A stretch of DNA of 64,000 bases, from the NCBI RefSeq assembly GCF_038502225.1, contig NW_027196944.1, positions 1 to 64,000 on the forward strand, read 5' to 3'. The DNA comes from Cherax quadricarinatus (Eukaryota > Arthropoda > Malacostraca > Decapoda > Parastacidae). The notes below the pieces were generated by a model that saw nothing but the letters and a program-made list of their open reading frames with translations, was not told where the DNA came from and did no database searches. This document shows positions 1 through 10,948 of this stretch, in pieces (position 1 is the stretch's first letter; each line of letters starts with the position of its first letter). The translations under genes were made by a program, and so were the position numbers.

Positions 1-350
1 AATACTGGTCAGAGAGCCCATTGTAAGTCCAAGGCATCGGTAAAGGAGTACGTCGCTAAGTGAGGAGAGGCTGTATTTAGTTAGTTACAGTAATTATTTG
101 TTTATTTACTGATTCAATGACAGTAGTTATTAATTTGTTATTTATTTAGCATATCATATTTATATTCTTCTATGATATTTTCAACTTACGATGGGTTCGT
201 TAAAACATAATCCCATCGTAAGTCAAGGAGCACCTTCCTGTGCCTTTAACAGTGATGTTTCTACTGTTGGTGTAATTCTAAACTTTTGACCATGTTGGTG
301 CTTGAAAATAAAGAATGGGCGAGTGTTTTGTTTGTAAGAATTGTTTAGCA
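1..350. other. AT-rich flank with MITE-like scraps, no gene
   Basis: No coding potential is seen. Bases 50-76 (ending in a GTGAGGAGAGGCTGTA motif) match the right end of the repeat at 60240-60371. Bases 183-240 contain a short inverted motif (ACTTACGATGGG / CCCATCGTAAGT) typical of small TA-type MITEs. These are relics; their boundaries cannot be set. Confidence 0.5.
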
Positions 351-402
351 TGGTAAATAATAATAATAATAATAATAATCTTTATTTCTGCAAGTACATG
401 TA

Positions 403-907
403 CAGTAAATCCTTGACTTACAAACACCTCGAGAATCTCATGTATTGTCTATAATATTCATTCTAGAGGAAGTCTTCAACTTAGAACACATTGGGGACTT
501 TCTGTATTGTGTATAATAATGATATACACAATACAGCTAGCCCTCCACTTTCACGAGCTTCAAATATTTGCAAATGCCCAGCCGCCCAATCATAACATGT
601 ATGTACAATATTTTATGGAGTTTTCATGTGTTTTATGATTGTTCGTGGTTCAATAGGTTAAGGAAGCAATATTGTTTGGCTAAGTAAATGCTATTATTGT
701 ATTTCACTGCAATATATTTGCACATCAAAACATTAGCAAACACTACAGTATTATTATATTTCCCTACATCATATTTATGCACCAAGCATTTGCGAATTTT
801 CAAGATTCGCGAGGTTCTTGATCCCCAACCCTCGTGAATATGGAGGGCCTCCTGTAATGATATGATACACAAGATTCTCAATGTGTTTGTAAGTCAAGGA
901 CTAACTG
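403..907. mobile_element. TA-flanked MITE (outer of a nested pair)
   Basis: The terminal inverted repeats begin CAGTAAATCCTTGACTTACA on the left and end TGTAAGTCAAGGACTAACTG on the right. Each end abuts a TA dinucleotide (401-402 and 908-909), as in Tc1/mariner/pogo elements. It splits the LINE 3' end around it and carries a second MITE at 534-854. It has no transposase, so it is non-autonomous. Confidence 0.7.
534..854. mobile_element. TA-flanked MITE (inner of a nested pair)
   Basis: The left end CAGCTAGCCCTCCACTTTCA and the right end AATATGGAGGGCCTCCTG are imperfect inverted repeats, with TA at 532-533 and 855-856. It sits entirely inside the MITE at 403-907, so it inserted later. The short ORFs across it are not convincing genes. 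Confidence 0.6.
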
Positions 908-1082
908 TACAAGGTATACAGACCATAGCTGACATCAGTGACATACTACTATGTATATAGAAAATCCCTTGTTATGCAGAGCATTTCCTGCAACTTGGGT
1001 TACTGCATTTTGCGGCTTATTAGATGCATTTTTTTTCCATAAAATGTCTCCAGAAACCACCCTGCATCCTATAAACTGATGG

Positions 1083-1140
1083 TCAGTGACTGGAGCGGGT
1101 TATTTGTGTATCGTTCCAGTCACAGTATTGTGCCTTTTTT
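1083..1140 (-). mobile_element. Fragment of the foldback family seen at 15442-15623
   Basis: The segment GCGGGTTATTTGTGTAT, the GACTGGAAC-like stretch and CACAGTATTGTGCC are the reverse complement of 15447-15495. This is the outer end of the foldback element described at 15442. The I-clade LINE inserted directly beside it, in the following T-run. Confidence 0.55.
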
Positions 1141-1153
1141 TTTGTTATTTTGG

Positions 1154-1260
1154 CCTCTTCAAGGGGGGCTCCTTGGCGTGGTGAAGAGGCTCTTGGTCTG
1201 AGGAATTAGCCCTGTCGGTCTTCTTCCTCAGACCGAACCTAATTACCCCCCATTCTCCCC
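1154..1260 (+). ncRNA. Structured 5' domain of the I-like LINE (candidate ribozyme or promoter)
   Basis: The element begins CCTCTTCA, which pairs perfectly with TGAAGAGG at 1182-1189. Between them lies GGGGGG, which can pair with a CCCCCC run at 1246-1251. Next comes a long hairpin (GGTCTGAGGAA with TTCCTCAGACC, 1194-1236), followed at once by CGAA. The same order with different bases occurs in the SINE family at 37466 and elsewhere. An internal promoter is also expected here in this clade, and the two roles are compatible. The pairing is seen in the sequence; the function is inferred. Confidence 0.45.
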
Positions 1261-1886
1261 TCCCCTCTCCCATCCTCCCCATCCTCCCGTTTTTCCATTC
1301 CTCCTCCTCCTCCCCACCCCTCCCTTTTGCCCTTCCTCTTTTTGGACTTTGGGATTTCTCCCACAGGTGCGCTAGTTCCTAGGTAGGGGAAAGGACACCG
1401 GGGTCCATCCCATTCCGTTGAGGTTCTTGGCTGTGGCATAGTTTGCCATGGAATCTGGATTGCCTGGGGATGTCCCGATCCCTCTCCGGTATCCTGGAGT
1501 AGCTTTGGGTGTCTTTCGGGCGACGGGTGTATCTCTGGAAGCCACCTTTCGGATTCCGGGGGTGGTGGCCGAAGGAGGTATGCTTTATGGCGGATATCCG
1601 GCCGCCCTCTCTTTTGTCCACCGAGGTAGCTTGGCAGATGTGAAGTTGCTATCCCGGATTGCTGGTTTACTGGCATGAAGGGTAGGGTATGGCACGGGTT
1701 CCATGCTGCATCTGCGCTACTAGTGGTGCTGAGGTCCTCTTGGGCGCGGAGGGAGATTTCCGGCCCTTTCATTCCTCCTGGGAACTATTCCTCCCCGCTC
1801 CCCCCTTTTTTTATTCTTTTTTTTATTTTTATTTTCTTTTCTTTCTTTTTTTTCTTAAAAACAAAAAGCAAAGGAGTAACCTAACC

Positions 1887-3816
1887 ATGGAGAACCCAAT
1901 CCATGAACCCACTACCCCCGGGCCCCTTCTTGATACCGCACCCCATTCTGACCCTGCCTTGTGTTTAGACCACTCTTCGGACACTCCTGATGCCCCTGTA
2001 CCTCTTGCTGGTGCTGTTTCCTCACCCGCTTCAGGTACCGGGGCTTCGACTGACTCCTTCGATTTGTCTGAACTCCGCTCTCCTTTGAGTATGCTTCCGG
2101 CTTCTCCCTCTACGGTATGGCAATTTTCGAATCGCCCGCCCATTTCACGCCGGACCAACTCCGGTCCTACTCCTAAACGCCAACGTCAATCTCCTGATGA
2201 TGCTCCTTCGTTACCTTCCCATTCTACTCGGAAAAGACCGACACGTCAAGCACTCCCTCTCCACGCTCAGTTTCGGACCACACAATGGACTAAATTCTTT
2301 AAGACCAACTTCTTCTGCCTACCTTTCTGACCATAGTATTGGCAAAGTGCTCCTGCGTCATGTTGGTAGAGATATTTCATTTCATGCTCTCAAGAGCGGT
2401 ACGCGCATCGTCACTGTCCAGAATGCTACCCAAGCTCATGATCTTTCTCTCCTTTCGAATATCGATACTACTCCTATCACTATTGAAAAACATCTTTCTC
2501 TCAATTCTTGTAGTGGTACTGTCATTCTGCCCCATACCATAGTCCAACAGAATTTCCAGTCATGTGGCAATGACATTTTTGAACAGCTGGAACTCCAGGA
2601 TCTCCCAATCCTCAAAGTAGACACTTATGTCCTTCCTGCCCAGGGGCGGAGACGTTACCCTTGCAATGTGGCTCGTTTAACTTTTGACAGCCGAGAACTC
2701 CCGTCCTCTGTATATGTCGCGGGACATCGGTTACAAGTTCGAAAGGTGATACCTGCACCGCAACAATGTAGAAATTGCTGGTGTTTTGGTCACCCAGTGA
2801 AATATTGCAGATCTATGGCCGAATGCCCAGTCTGTGGTGCCGACGACCATTCTAATACATCTTGCAGTCAACCTCCATCTTGCCTTAATTGTAATGAAGC
2901 TCACCCTTCGTACTCCCGCCGTTGCCAGGTCTACTTAAATGAACGTGAAATCCGTTGCCTCAAAGAGGCAGAAGGTCTCCCTTATGCTATGGCAGTTACT
3001 CATCTCCGCCTCCAAGGGAGACTACCCCGTGTTTCTTATTCTCGTGTTTCCAAACATCCCCCCACTTCTGGGGTCCCATCTTCTGCAGCCTCCTCTGTTG
3101 TTACCCCTCCCATAGCCACTCAGGCATCTAATCCTTTTGCTGTCCTTGGCTCTGACGTCCCGACTACAACTCAGTCTGTTCTCACATCTTCGCGTCCTTC
3201 CTCACAAACCCCAGTATCGACAAGACCTCGTACGACACCTAATACCAATCGCCCCTCTACTTCTCAGAAGTCCAAAAAATCCACATTGCTCAAATCTTCT
3301 TTGCCCCTTCCTTCCCTTCTTCCACCTCCACACTTTACCTTTCCAGTCTCTGTACCTAGTTCTTCCCCTCTCTCTGGCTCTATTACAAGTGTGGAGATTC
3401 ACCCTCCTCCTCGTACTATGCCTTCCACCCCCGTCCCCTCCCAAGTTTCTCCCTCTTCTGCCACCTCCCAGGTTTCTGCCTCTTCTGTCCCCCCCCACAC
3501 TTCATCTCCAGTCCCTTACACTCTTCCCTCCCCCTCTACTTTGGTACAGTCCATTACTGTCCCAATCTTTACTCACCCTCCTCCTTCTATCTCCAATATG
3601 GTCTCCCATACATCTTTGAATTCAGAAACACTTGAAGCCATTTCAGAATATATTGCAGAGACTAAACCTTCCATGGACACTGATTCACTTCCTGTTCCTT
3701 CTCTTCCCTCTCCTCCATCTTCACAACCCCATTCTTCGCAACGCTCCGTTCCTTCGCTACTTGAACGTCTTCCACTGCCACCACACATTGACTTTTCTAA
3801 CCCCTCTAGTCCGTAT
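1887..3816 (+). pseudogene. LINE ORF1 (gag-like RNA-binding protein), frameshifted
   Basis: ORF1 of non-LTR elements binds the element RNA in the RNP. ATG 1887 lies in the stretch where both LINE copies start to match as protein. The first part is Ser/Pro-rich. The middle (about 2400-2990) holds three zinc knuckles: CRNCWCFGHPVKYC, CPVCGADDHSNTSC and CLNCNEAHPSYSRRC. The C-terminal third is Ser/Thr/Pro-rich. A small deletion near 2290 relative to copy 2 shifts the frame (1887-2330, then the frame open to 4140). The stop that ends copy 2 at 29202 is lost here (TAG to TAT at 3814), so the frame runs on over ORF2. Confidence 0.8.
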
Positions 3817-3860
3817 GTGCCTTTACCTACAGATTCCTGGTATTTTCTTCGTCGCCAATC

Positions 3861-6800
3861 ATGGCCTATTTACAGTGGAATATCTGCGGCCTCAGGGGTA
3901 ATCGGGGTGAGCTTCAGATGTTGCTTTCCAGGTTTTCCCCTGTTGGTGCTTGCTTACAAGAACCAAAATTACACTCGGCTGTTTTCCAACCTATCTCAGG
4001 CTATAATTTATTGTATTCTTCGGATCCTTTCTCAGGTGGGACCTTTAATGAAAGTGCCCTTCTTCTACGCAGTGATATTCCGTACTGTCAACTATTTGTC
4101 CATACCTCGCTGCATTACACTGCAGCCTGTATCCACTTGAATAAGTGGTTTACAATATGTTCTTTATATCTCTCTCCTTCTCGAGCATTTTCTATCCCAA
4201 ACTTTGCCTTTCTTGTTTCATCCTTACCACCACCACTTCTGTTACTTGGTGATTTTAATGTCCACCATTTCCTCTGGGGGGGGGGTCTCATTGTGACTCA
4301 CATGGCATCCAGTTGGAGGCTTTTCTCGCCTCTCACCCCCTCCATGTTTTAAATACGGGTACTCCCACCCATTTTGATCCTCGTACTCATACTCTCTCTT
4401 GCATTGATCTATCAGTCTGCTCTTCCTCCACTGCACTAGACTTCACCTGGTCTGTTCTACCAGACTTACATGACAGCGATCATTTTCCGATCATTCTTAC
4501 TTCTCCTTCCTATTCACCACCTTTCCGTAGCCCTCACTGGCAATTTGATCGGGCAAATTGGGATCTTTACTCACACCTCACTGCTTTTAGTGAGGTTCCT
4601 TCTTCATCCTCCATTGATGAGCTCCTACACATCTTCTCGACGTCAATTTATACCGCAGCTTCTCATTTTATACCCCAAACCTCAGACAGGCATTCTCAGA
4701 AGTGCGTGCCTTGGTGGTCTCCTGCTTGTGCTCGTGCAGTATGTTTGAAACGCGCTGCATGGGGCAGGTACCGGTACAATAGAACCGCTGAGAGACTTCT
4801 TGATTTTAAGCAGAAGCGTGCGATCGCTCGCCGTGTCATCCGTGAAGCTAAACGCACTTGTTGGCGAGACTATGTTTCCACCATCACCTCTGCTTCTTCT
4901 ATGAGTGCAGTCTGGAAAAAAGTGAGGAAATTGAATGGTAAATACTCTCCTGACCCAGCTCCTGTTCTACGGGTCGCTGGTGTTGATGTAGCAAACCCTT
5001 TCGACGTTGCCATTGAACTTGGCACACATCTGGTCCGTATTTCCCGAGGGCTCCATCTGTGCCCCTCGTTTCTTTCCTCAAAGTCTGCCAGAGAGTTAGT
5101 ACCCTTGGACTTTTCTTCTCTCAGAGAAGAACAGTATAATGTGCCATTTACACTTCAAGAACTGGAGGCAACGCTCTCAGCTTGCCGATCATCGGCAGCT
5201 GGGCCTGACGACACTCATATTCGTATGTTACAACATTTACATCGGTCAGCCCTTGTAGTCCTCTTACACCTCTTCAATCTTATTTGGGCACAAGGAGTTC
5301 TTCCCCAGCTGTGGAAATCTGCCATTGTTCTCCCTTTCCGCAAACCGGGTACTACAGGACATGATGCCTCCCACTATCGTCCCATCGCTCTTACTAGTGC
5401 AGTTTGCAAAGTGATGGAACGTCTCGTAAATCGACGTTTAATGTGGTATTTAGAGACACACAACAGTCTCTCCGCTAGTCAATATGGCTTTCGTAAGGGT
5501 CGTTCTACCATAGACCCCTTACTACGCTTGGATACGTATGTTCGTAATGCCTTTGCGAATAATCACTCAGTTATTGCCATATTTTTTGACCTTGAGAAGG
5601 CATATGACATAACTTGGAGGTATAATATTTTGGCCCAGGCCCATTCCTTAGGCCTCCAAGGCAATCTACCATCCTTCCTTAAGAACTTTTTAACTGACAG
5701 ACATTTCCGTGTTCGAGTCAATAATGTTCTTTCCCCGGACTTCGTCCAAGCTGAAGGTGTCCCTCAGGGATGTGTTCTAAGCACAACACTTTTTCTCCTT
5801 GCTATAAATGATTTGGCCTCTGTTCTTCCACCCAATATTTGGTCATCACTCTATGTTGATGACTTCGCTATTGCTTGTGCAGGCGCTGACTGTCATCTTA
5901 TTGCAGTTTCTCTGCAGCATGCGGTCGACCGTGTTTCCACTTGGGCCACCACGCATGGGTTTAAATTTTCAAGTACCAAAACTCACCAAATTACTTTCAC
6001 TAGATGCTCTGTTATCTCCGATCATCCTTTGTATCTCTATGGCTCCCGTATCCCCGAACGTGATACAGTCAGGTTTCTAGGCCTTCTCTTTGACCGTAGG
6101 TTATCCTGGAAACCTCACATTACCTCTCTGAAGGCAACTTGTCACAGCTGGCTAAACCTTCTTAAAACCCTTCTCATCTTTCCTGGGGAGCTGATTGTCG
6201 CACTCTGCTTCGCCTACATTCAGCCCTCGTTTTATCGAAACTCGATTATGGTGACCAGATTTATTCCGCGGCCTCTCCTGCTACTCTCTCTAGCCTTAAC
6301 TCTATCCATCACCAAGGATTACTTTTGTGCCTTGGTGCTTTTCGCTCTTCCCCTGTTGAGAGCCTCTATACAGAAGCGAATGTTCCATCCTTGTCTGATC
6401 GCCGTGATGCCCATTGCCTTCGCTACTATGTACGCTCTCACGATCTACACAATCCTTCCATTTATAGAATGGTCACTGATATTAGTAGACATTCTTTATT
6501 CATTCGCCACCCCTGTTTGCTCCGTCCCTTTTTTCTTCGCCTACATTCACTCTTGTCTTCCCTTCAGTTACCACCTTTATATGTTCATGTAGCATCTCAC
6601 TTTTCCCTACCCCCCTGGGAAGTTCCAGCTGTTCAGGTCTGTTCTTTCTCACTCCCTTGCTCGAAAGCTCAACTGCCTATGGTGGCTTCCCGCTCTCTTT
6701 TTCTTGATCACTTCCACTCCCATTCTCATGCCACCGCTGTGTACACAGATGGCTCTAAGTCTTCAGACGGCGTCGGATTTGCAGCAGTGTTTCCGGACAG

Positions 6801-7566
6801 CGTCGTGCGGGGGCATTTACTATCTTCGGCTAGCATTTTTACTGCTGAACTGTATGCCATTCTTGCAGCACTTATTTGTATCGCATCTATGCCCGTGTCA
6901 TCATTTGTGGTAGTCTCAGACTCCCTTAGTGTTCTACAGGCTATACGAAAATTTGATACATCTCACCCCCTAGTTCTCCGTATCCAACTTTGGCTACGCG
7001 GTATCTCTACGAAGCATAAAGATATTATTTTTTGTTGGGTCCCTGGTCATGTTGACGTTCAGGGCAATGAACAGGCAGACACTGCTGCGCGGTCAGCAGT
7101 ACATGACCTACCAATTTCCTATAGAGGTGTTCCATTTCTGGACTATTTTGCTACAATAGCTGCCCACCTTCGTGCCCGTTGGCAACAACGTTGGTCAACT
7201 CTGCTTGGTAACAAACTTCATTCTATTAAACCGAGCATAGGTTACTGGCCGTCTTCTTGTCATCAGTGCCGTGGTTGGGAGACCACTCTCTCCCGTCTTC
7301 GCATTGGCCACACTCGTCTTACTCACGGGTATCTCATGGAGAGGCACCCTGTACCTCTCTGTGAGCAGTGTCAAGTTCCAGTATCGATTAGCCACATTCT
7401 GTTAGACTGCTTCACTAATTATCAACGAGCACGCAGAATTTACCTCCAACGCCGTCTTTGTTCTACTACTCTCTCTTTACCTTCCCTTCTTGCTGATGGA
7501 CCCTCCTTTAATCCTGACTCTCTCATTGACTTCTTGACAACGACTGATTTACTCCACAAACTCTGA
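3861..7566 (+). pseudogene. LINE ORF2: endonuclease, RT, RNase H, zinc motif; two frameshifts
   Basis: This is the replicase for target-primed reverse transcription. ATG 3861 opens an APE-type endonuclease (QWNICGLRGN, later LLGDFNVHH). The RT covers about 5330-5880, with SHYRPIALTSA, a FFDLEKAYD motif, GVPQGCVLS and the catalytic YVDD at 5852-5863. RNase H starts at TDGSKS (Asp at 6748) and continues with TAELYAIL, VVSDSL and GNEQAD, so all acidic residues are present. A Cys/His motif (CHQC, later CEQC and HILLDC) ends the protein. The 1235 codons suit an I-type ORF2. Frame breaks lie in a run of ten G (4276-4285) and near 6170, where copy 2 keeps one more base. The RT core itself is undamaged. 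Confidence 0.88.
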
Positions 7567-7790
7567 TGATGATACCTTACGCACTCCCCTCAGCCCTTTC
7601 TAGCTCAGTCTCTTGCTGCCCTTTACCCTTTCACCATCCACTGCTCCGCTGTTATCCGTAACCTATTACTCATCCACCTCCCTTTTGCCACCTGATGCCC
7701 TTGCTTCCTTCCTGCCCTGCAGCGCTGTATAGCCCTTGTGGCTTAGCGCTTCTTTTTGATTATAATAAAAATAATAATTTGTTATTTTGG

Positions 7791-8172
7791 GGTGTGGGGT
7801 GGGCTGTAACTCTCCCAGTTATATCCGATGCTGAACCATTGAAATAAAACAAATCATAAGTTGTGAAATACAGTAATTTTGTCCCCAGGATGCGACCCAC
7901 ACCAGTTGGATTACTGGGTGAAGGCTCAAACCTCCATCACTAACCAGTTACAAACCATGCCATGTTTATTTCTCCTGGGTGACTTGGTTATTTTCTTTCT
8001 GTGAGCAGCGACCAGCAAGATTTACTCTTGTGAGGAGAGCCGTCACTACTACTTGGCTCGCAAAGACAGTGGACAGTAGGATGCTGTCGAATATGAAGAA
8101 CATACTGAGAGATGCATCTCTGTCTTTGCTCACTAGGTCATTGTCCTGCTTACAAGGTTATTGTCCTGCTCA
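7791..8172. other. No gene; conserved decapod repeat scrap and start of a 20-bp minisatellite
   Basis: Around 7885-7930 is a GTCCCCAGGATGCGACCCACACCAG segment, which also occurs inside the mini-Tigger at 19430-19465, so it is a dispersed repeat. From about 8130 a ~20-bp unit, AAGGTCATTGTCCTGCTCAC, starts and resumes after the CR1 fragment at 8795-8880. The ORF over 7979-8464 is not a gene. Confidence 0.5.
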
Positions 8173-8173
8173 C

Positions 8174-8793
8174 ATGACACTCTTCAGGTCACTAGTTCTA
8201 TCTAGACTGGAATATTGCTGCACACTAATAGCACCTTTCAAGGCAGGTGAAATTGCTGACCTAGAAAATGTACAGAGCATAACGGAGATAATGGAGATAA
8301 AACACCTCAATTACTGGGAACGCTTCAAGTTCCTAAACCTGTACTCCCTCGAACACAGGCGAGAGAGATACACAATTATATTCACTCGAAAAATCCTAGA
8401 GGGATTAGTACCAAACTTGCACACGAAAATCACTCCCTACGAAAGCAAAAGACTCGGCAGATGATGCAACATCCCCCCCAATGAAAAGCAGGGGTGCCAC
8501 TAGCATGTTAAGAGACAATGCAGTAAGTGTTAGGGGCCCAAGTCTGTTCAACTGCCTCCCAGCATACATAAGGGAGATTACTAATAGACCCCTGGTTGTC
8601 TTCAAGCAGGCACTGGACAGGCACCTAAAGTCAGTACTGTAACTGACCAGCCGGGCTGTAGTTCATATGTTGGAGTGCTTGCGGCCAGCAGTAACAGCAT
8701 GGTTGATCAAGCCATGATCCACCCTGAGGCCTGGTCATGGGCTGGGCCACGGGGGTGTTGAACCCCAGAGCTCTCTCCAGGTAAACTTCAGGT
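8174..8793 (+). mobile_element. 5'-truncated CR1-like LINE fragment
   Basis: This aligns along its length with the 3' part of the element at 36960-38716: the RT C-terminal region (FRSLVLSRLEYCC, a WERF/FLNLYSLE block, NCLPAYIREI), then a 3'UTR with the CGGGCTGTAG segment and the terminal tandem CCAGGTAAAC motif. It is inserted into a 20-bp minisatellite that continues on both sides. Stops and indels break the frame. Confidence 0.75.
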
Positions 8794-8794
8794 A

Positions 8795-9345
8795 AACATT
8801 GTCATTGTCCTGCTCACAAGGTCATTGTCCTGCATACAAGGTTATTTTCCTGCTCACCAAATAAATTTCTTATCATAAGGTCATTTTCTTGTTCATAAGA
8901 ACAGTTTTCTTGATTGTTTCAGACAGCCAAAAGTATTAACAAAAAAATATTGTTTTTAAAGATTAAATATAAATACAAAAAAACAATGACAAATAAATAT
9001 AAAACATTAATAAAATGGATAAATGAACATTTAACATCACACTGGTGTATGGAAGACAGGTAGGAGGCAAGAGGAAGGCGAGTTTATCATGCTTCAGTAT
9101 GACGCTAGTATCATCTCTGCGGCTTATTTATCTATCACAGTTCATCTAATATGACATAATAAACACTATTAATAACATAGAAACGTGATATATTTTCTAA
9201 CATGAATAAAATATGTCATAATGTATGTGAGGAGTAAGTGGTGGAAGTGTTGTTGGGTTTATAATGGCCACTGAGAGATGCCGTACATAGTGGTAGTGGA
9301 GGCGAGGCGGCAGCAGAACCCACCGCCACTATCACACTTAATGTA
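8795..9345. other. No gene; minisatellite tail, AT-rich DNA and one satellite monomer relic
   Basis: 8795-8880 continues the 20-bp CATTGTCCTGC minisatellite. 8900-9060 is plain AT-rich sequence. 9115-9240 (GGCTTATTTATCTATCACAG ... AATATGTCATAATG) matches the ~185-bp satellite units of 14985-16065, so part of the same DNA-element family lies here. Confidence 0.5.
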
Positions 9346-9540
9346 TGTAATTTATAAATAAGAAATATTAACATTTTAATTTATAAATAAGAAATATTTA
9401 CATTGTAATTTATAAATAAGTTTATTCAGGCATACACAAATAGTTATGTACATAGATTATCATACATAGCACCATGTGTGTAAAGTACCTAGGATAACCC
9501 AAAAAAGTCAGTGACTTAGTTATTTCCATTGGGGTCCTTT
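9346..9540 (-). repeat. Short tandem repeat plus a small retroelement 3' end
   Basis: A ~35-bp unit, AATTTATAAATAAGAAATAT, is repeated over 9346-9420. It runs into GTTTATTCAGGCATACACAA, which is the reverse complement of a 3' end with an AATAAA signal. The body continues to CCTAGGATAACCCAAAAAAG and TTTCCATTGGGGTCC. The same small element occurs at 11855-11980 and 51905-52036. Confidence 0.5.
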
Positions 9541-9889
9541 TATATTTACACTTATATTTACCTTTATACTTACCTTGGAGGAGATGTTAGTTTAATTAGT
9601 TAGTTTGATTGAGGAGATGCTGGCAGATGTTTAGGGTGGTGGAAGATACGTAGCAGGGCGGCGTATGTTCAGCGGTCCTATACACATCCAACAACATTGG
9701 AGAGTTACTTTCGTATCTTTTTCTGTCGCTTACTCGCTTAACTTAGTTGCTACACTGTTAATTCTACACTTTATCGCTGGCTGGCACTATAGCCTTTATC
9801 GATACGTGCTGCTTTAGTATCGTACATATCGTAGAATCACTGAATCACTGCGGAAGGCACATTCTCCTCTCTCTTCCTTCTCCACTTTG

Positions 9890-9979
9890 CTACTTTGCTA
9901 CGAGCTTTTTCTTGAATTCTAGTGTGCTTCTTTCCTTCTTTACCACAGGGCTGGCACTAGAAGCTTTCTTTGGGCCCAT
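9890..9979 (-). pseudogene. Tigger/pogo transposase N-terminus relic
   Basis: The minus-strand frame reads MGPKKASSAS, then a KKER..LEFKKKLV stretch. This is the same start as the mini-Tigger ORFs at 18547 and 27465, whose N-terminal helix-turn-helix binds the transposon ends. Only about 30 codons remain. The sequence TAACTGAGCGTCCACTGTA at 10231-10250 resembles a decayed pogo-type end, so the element may have spanned about 9600-10248. Confidence 0.5.
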
Positions 9980-10948
9980 GGTGGCATATTTAGCAGTTAC
10001 AAGCACTAACAACAATGGAATAATACAAAATATATCACATGTATGCGTGGAATCATCCTCACTGGCTTGTAAACAATGGCACACTACATGGAGTGGACGG
10101 GTGGCCGCGGCTCAGGCCGCACGGGCATGTTTGGGACGAATGCCTTTAACCAAGTTCTTGGGCATTAGCCGAGCCAGTATTTTGATGCAAAAAGTGCTGC
10201 TAACTGAGTTTGCCATTAGCTGATGCTGCCGTTAACTGAGCGTCCACTGTACTTGTAGTAGTCACTGACAATTATATAGCACTTGTAGTAGCCCCTGACA
10301 GTTATATAGTAGTTTTATTTTTGGTGATCTACTGCATCAAATGTTTTCCATAGGTCTGTGAAGACCCCCAGAGGATATTCATTTTTTCAGTTGCTGTACA
10401 GTACAGGAAGGCCCCGCTTTACGGCGTTTCACTTTACGGCGTTCCGCTAATACGGTCATTTCAAATTATGACCAAAACTCGCTATACGGCTCCCCCCACC
10501 TGACTTTCTAATACGGTCACCGCGCCCCACCTTGTTTGTTTACATTCTTTGTGAGCTCAGTAAGCACTAAGTCTCTCCATTTTGTCTGGAAACTCCAAAA
10601 TTTCAAATGTTTTTAAAAGTTATTTCATATTTTATATATACTCTGATAATTATACTTATGTATACCTGTACTTAAATAAACTTACATACTGTGCTGGCAT
10701 GCAGGTACACATTAAAATCAGTAAGAGTGTCTTATGTCTCCAGACGTCATATTAGTAATGATAATAATAATCATCGAGTCTCATTTAAATGTCGTATATT
10801 ACGTTAAATACACATTTTCATTTATCCATCCATGATATTTTTTCAAAATTATATAATAAACACGATACATAACATAAAAAGATGATAAATACACCCCACA
10901 ATAGAATAAATAAACATAAATATGAGATGTGGTAGCAGACGACTTGCA

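Larger units (their letters stand above)
357..1013 (-). mobile_element. Non-LTR retrotransposon 3' end, split by nested MITEs
   Basis: A (TAA)n run at 358-378 is followed by a CTTTATTTCTGCAAGTACATG segment, which is the reverse complement of a LINE 3' terminus with an AATAAAG signal. The matching 3'UTR resumes at 908 after an insertion that starts at 403. No coding sequence of this LINE is left. The class is inferred from the tail; the clade is unknown. Confidence 0.5.
1154..7777 (+). mobile_element. Full-length I-clade-like LINE, copy 1
   Basis: This 6.6-kb element has a structured 5'UTR, ORF1 (1887-3816), ORF2 (3861-7566) and a short 3'UTR ending in TTGATTATAATAAAAATAAT. It is flanked by a perfect 13-bp duplication, TTTGTTATTTTGG, at 1141-1153 and 7778-7790, so both ends are original. 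An APE endonuclease, an RT, an RNase H after the RT, a multi-zinc-knuckle ORF1 and a TAA-rich tail instead of poly(A) together fit the I superclade (I or Nimb-like). The clade call rests on this layout, not on a phylogeny. ORF1 has one frameshift and ORF2 two, so the copy is dead. It is a close paralogue of the copy at 25120-33227. Confidence 0.88.
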
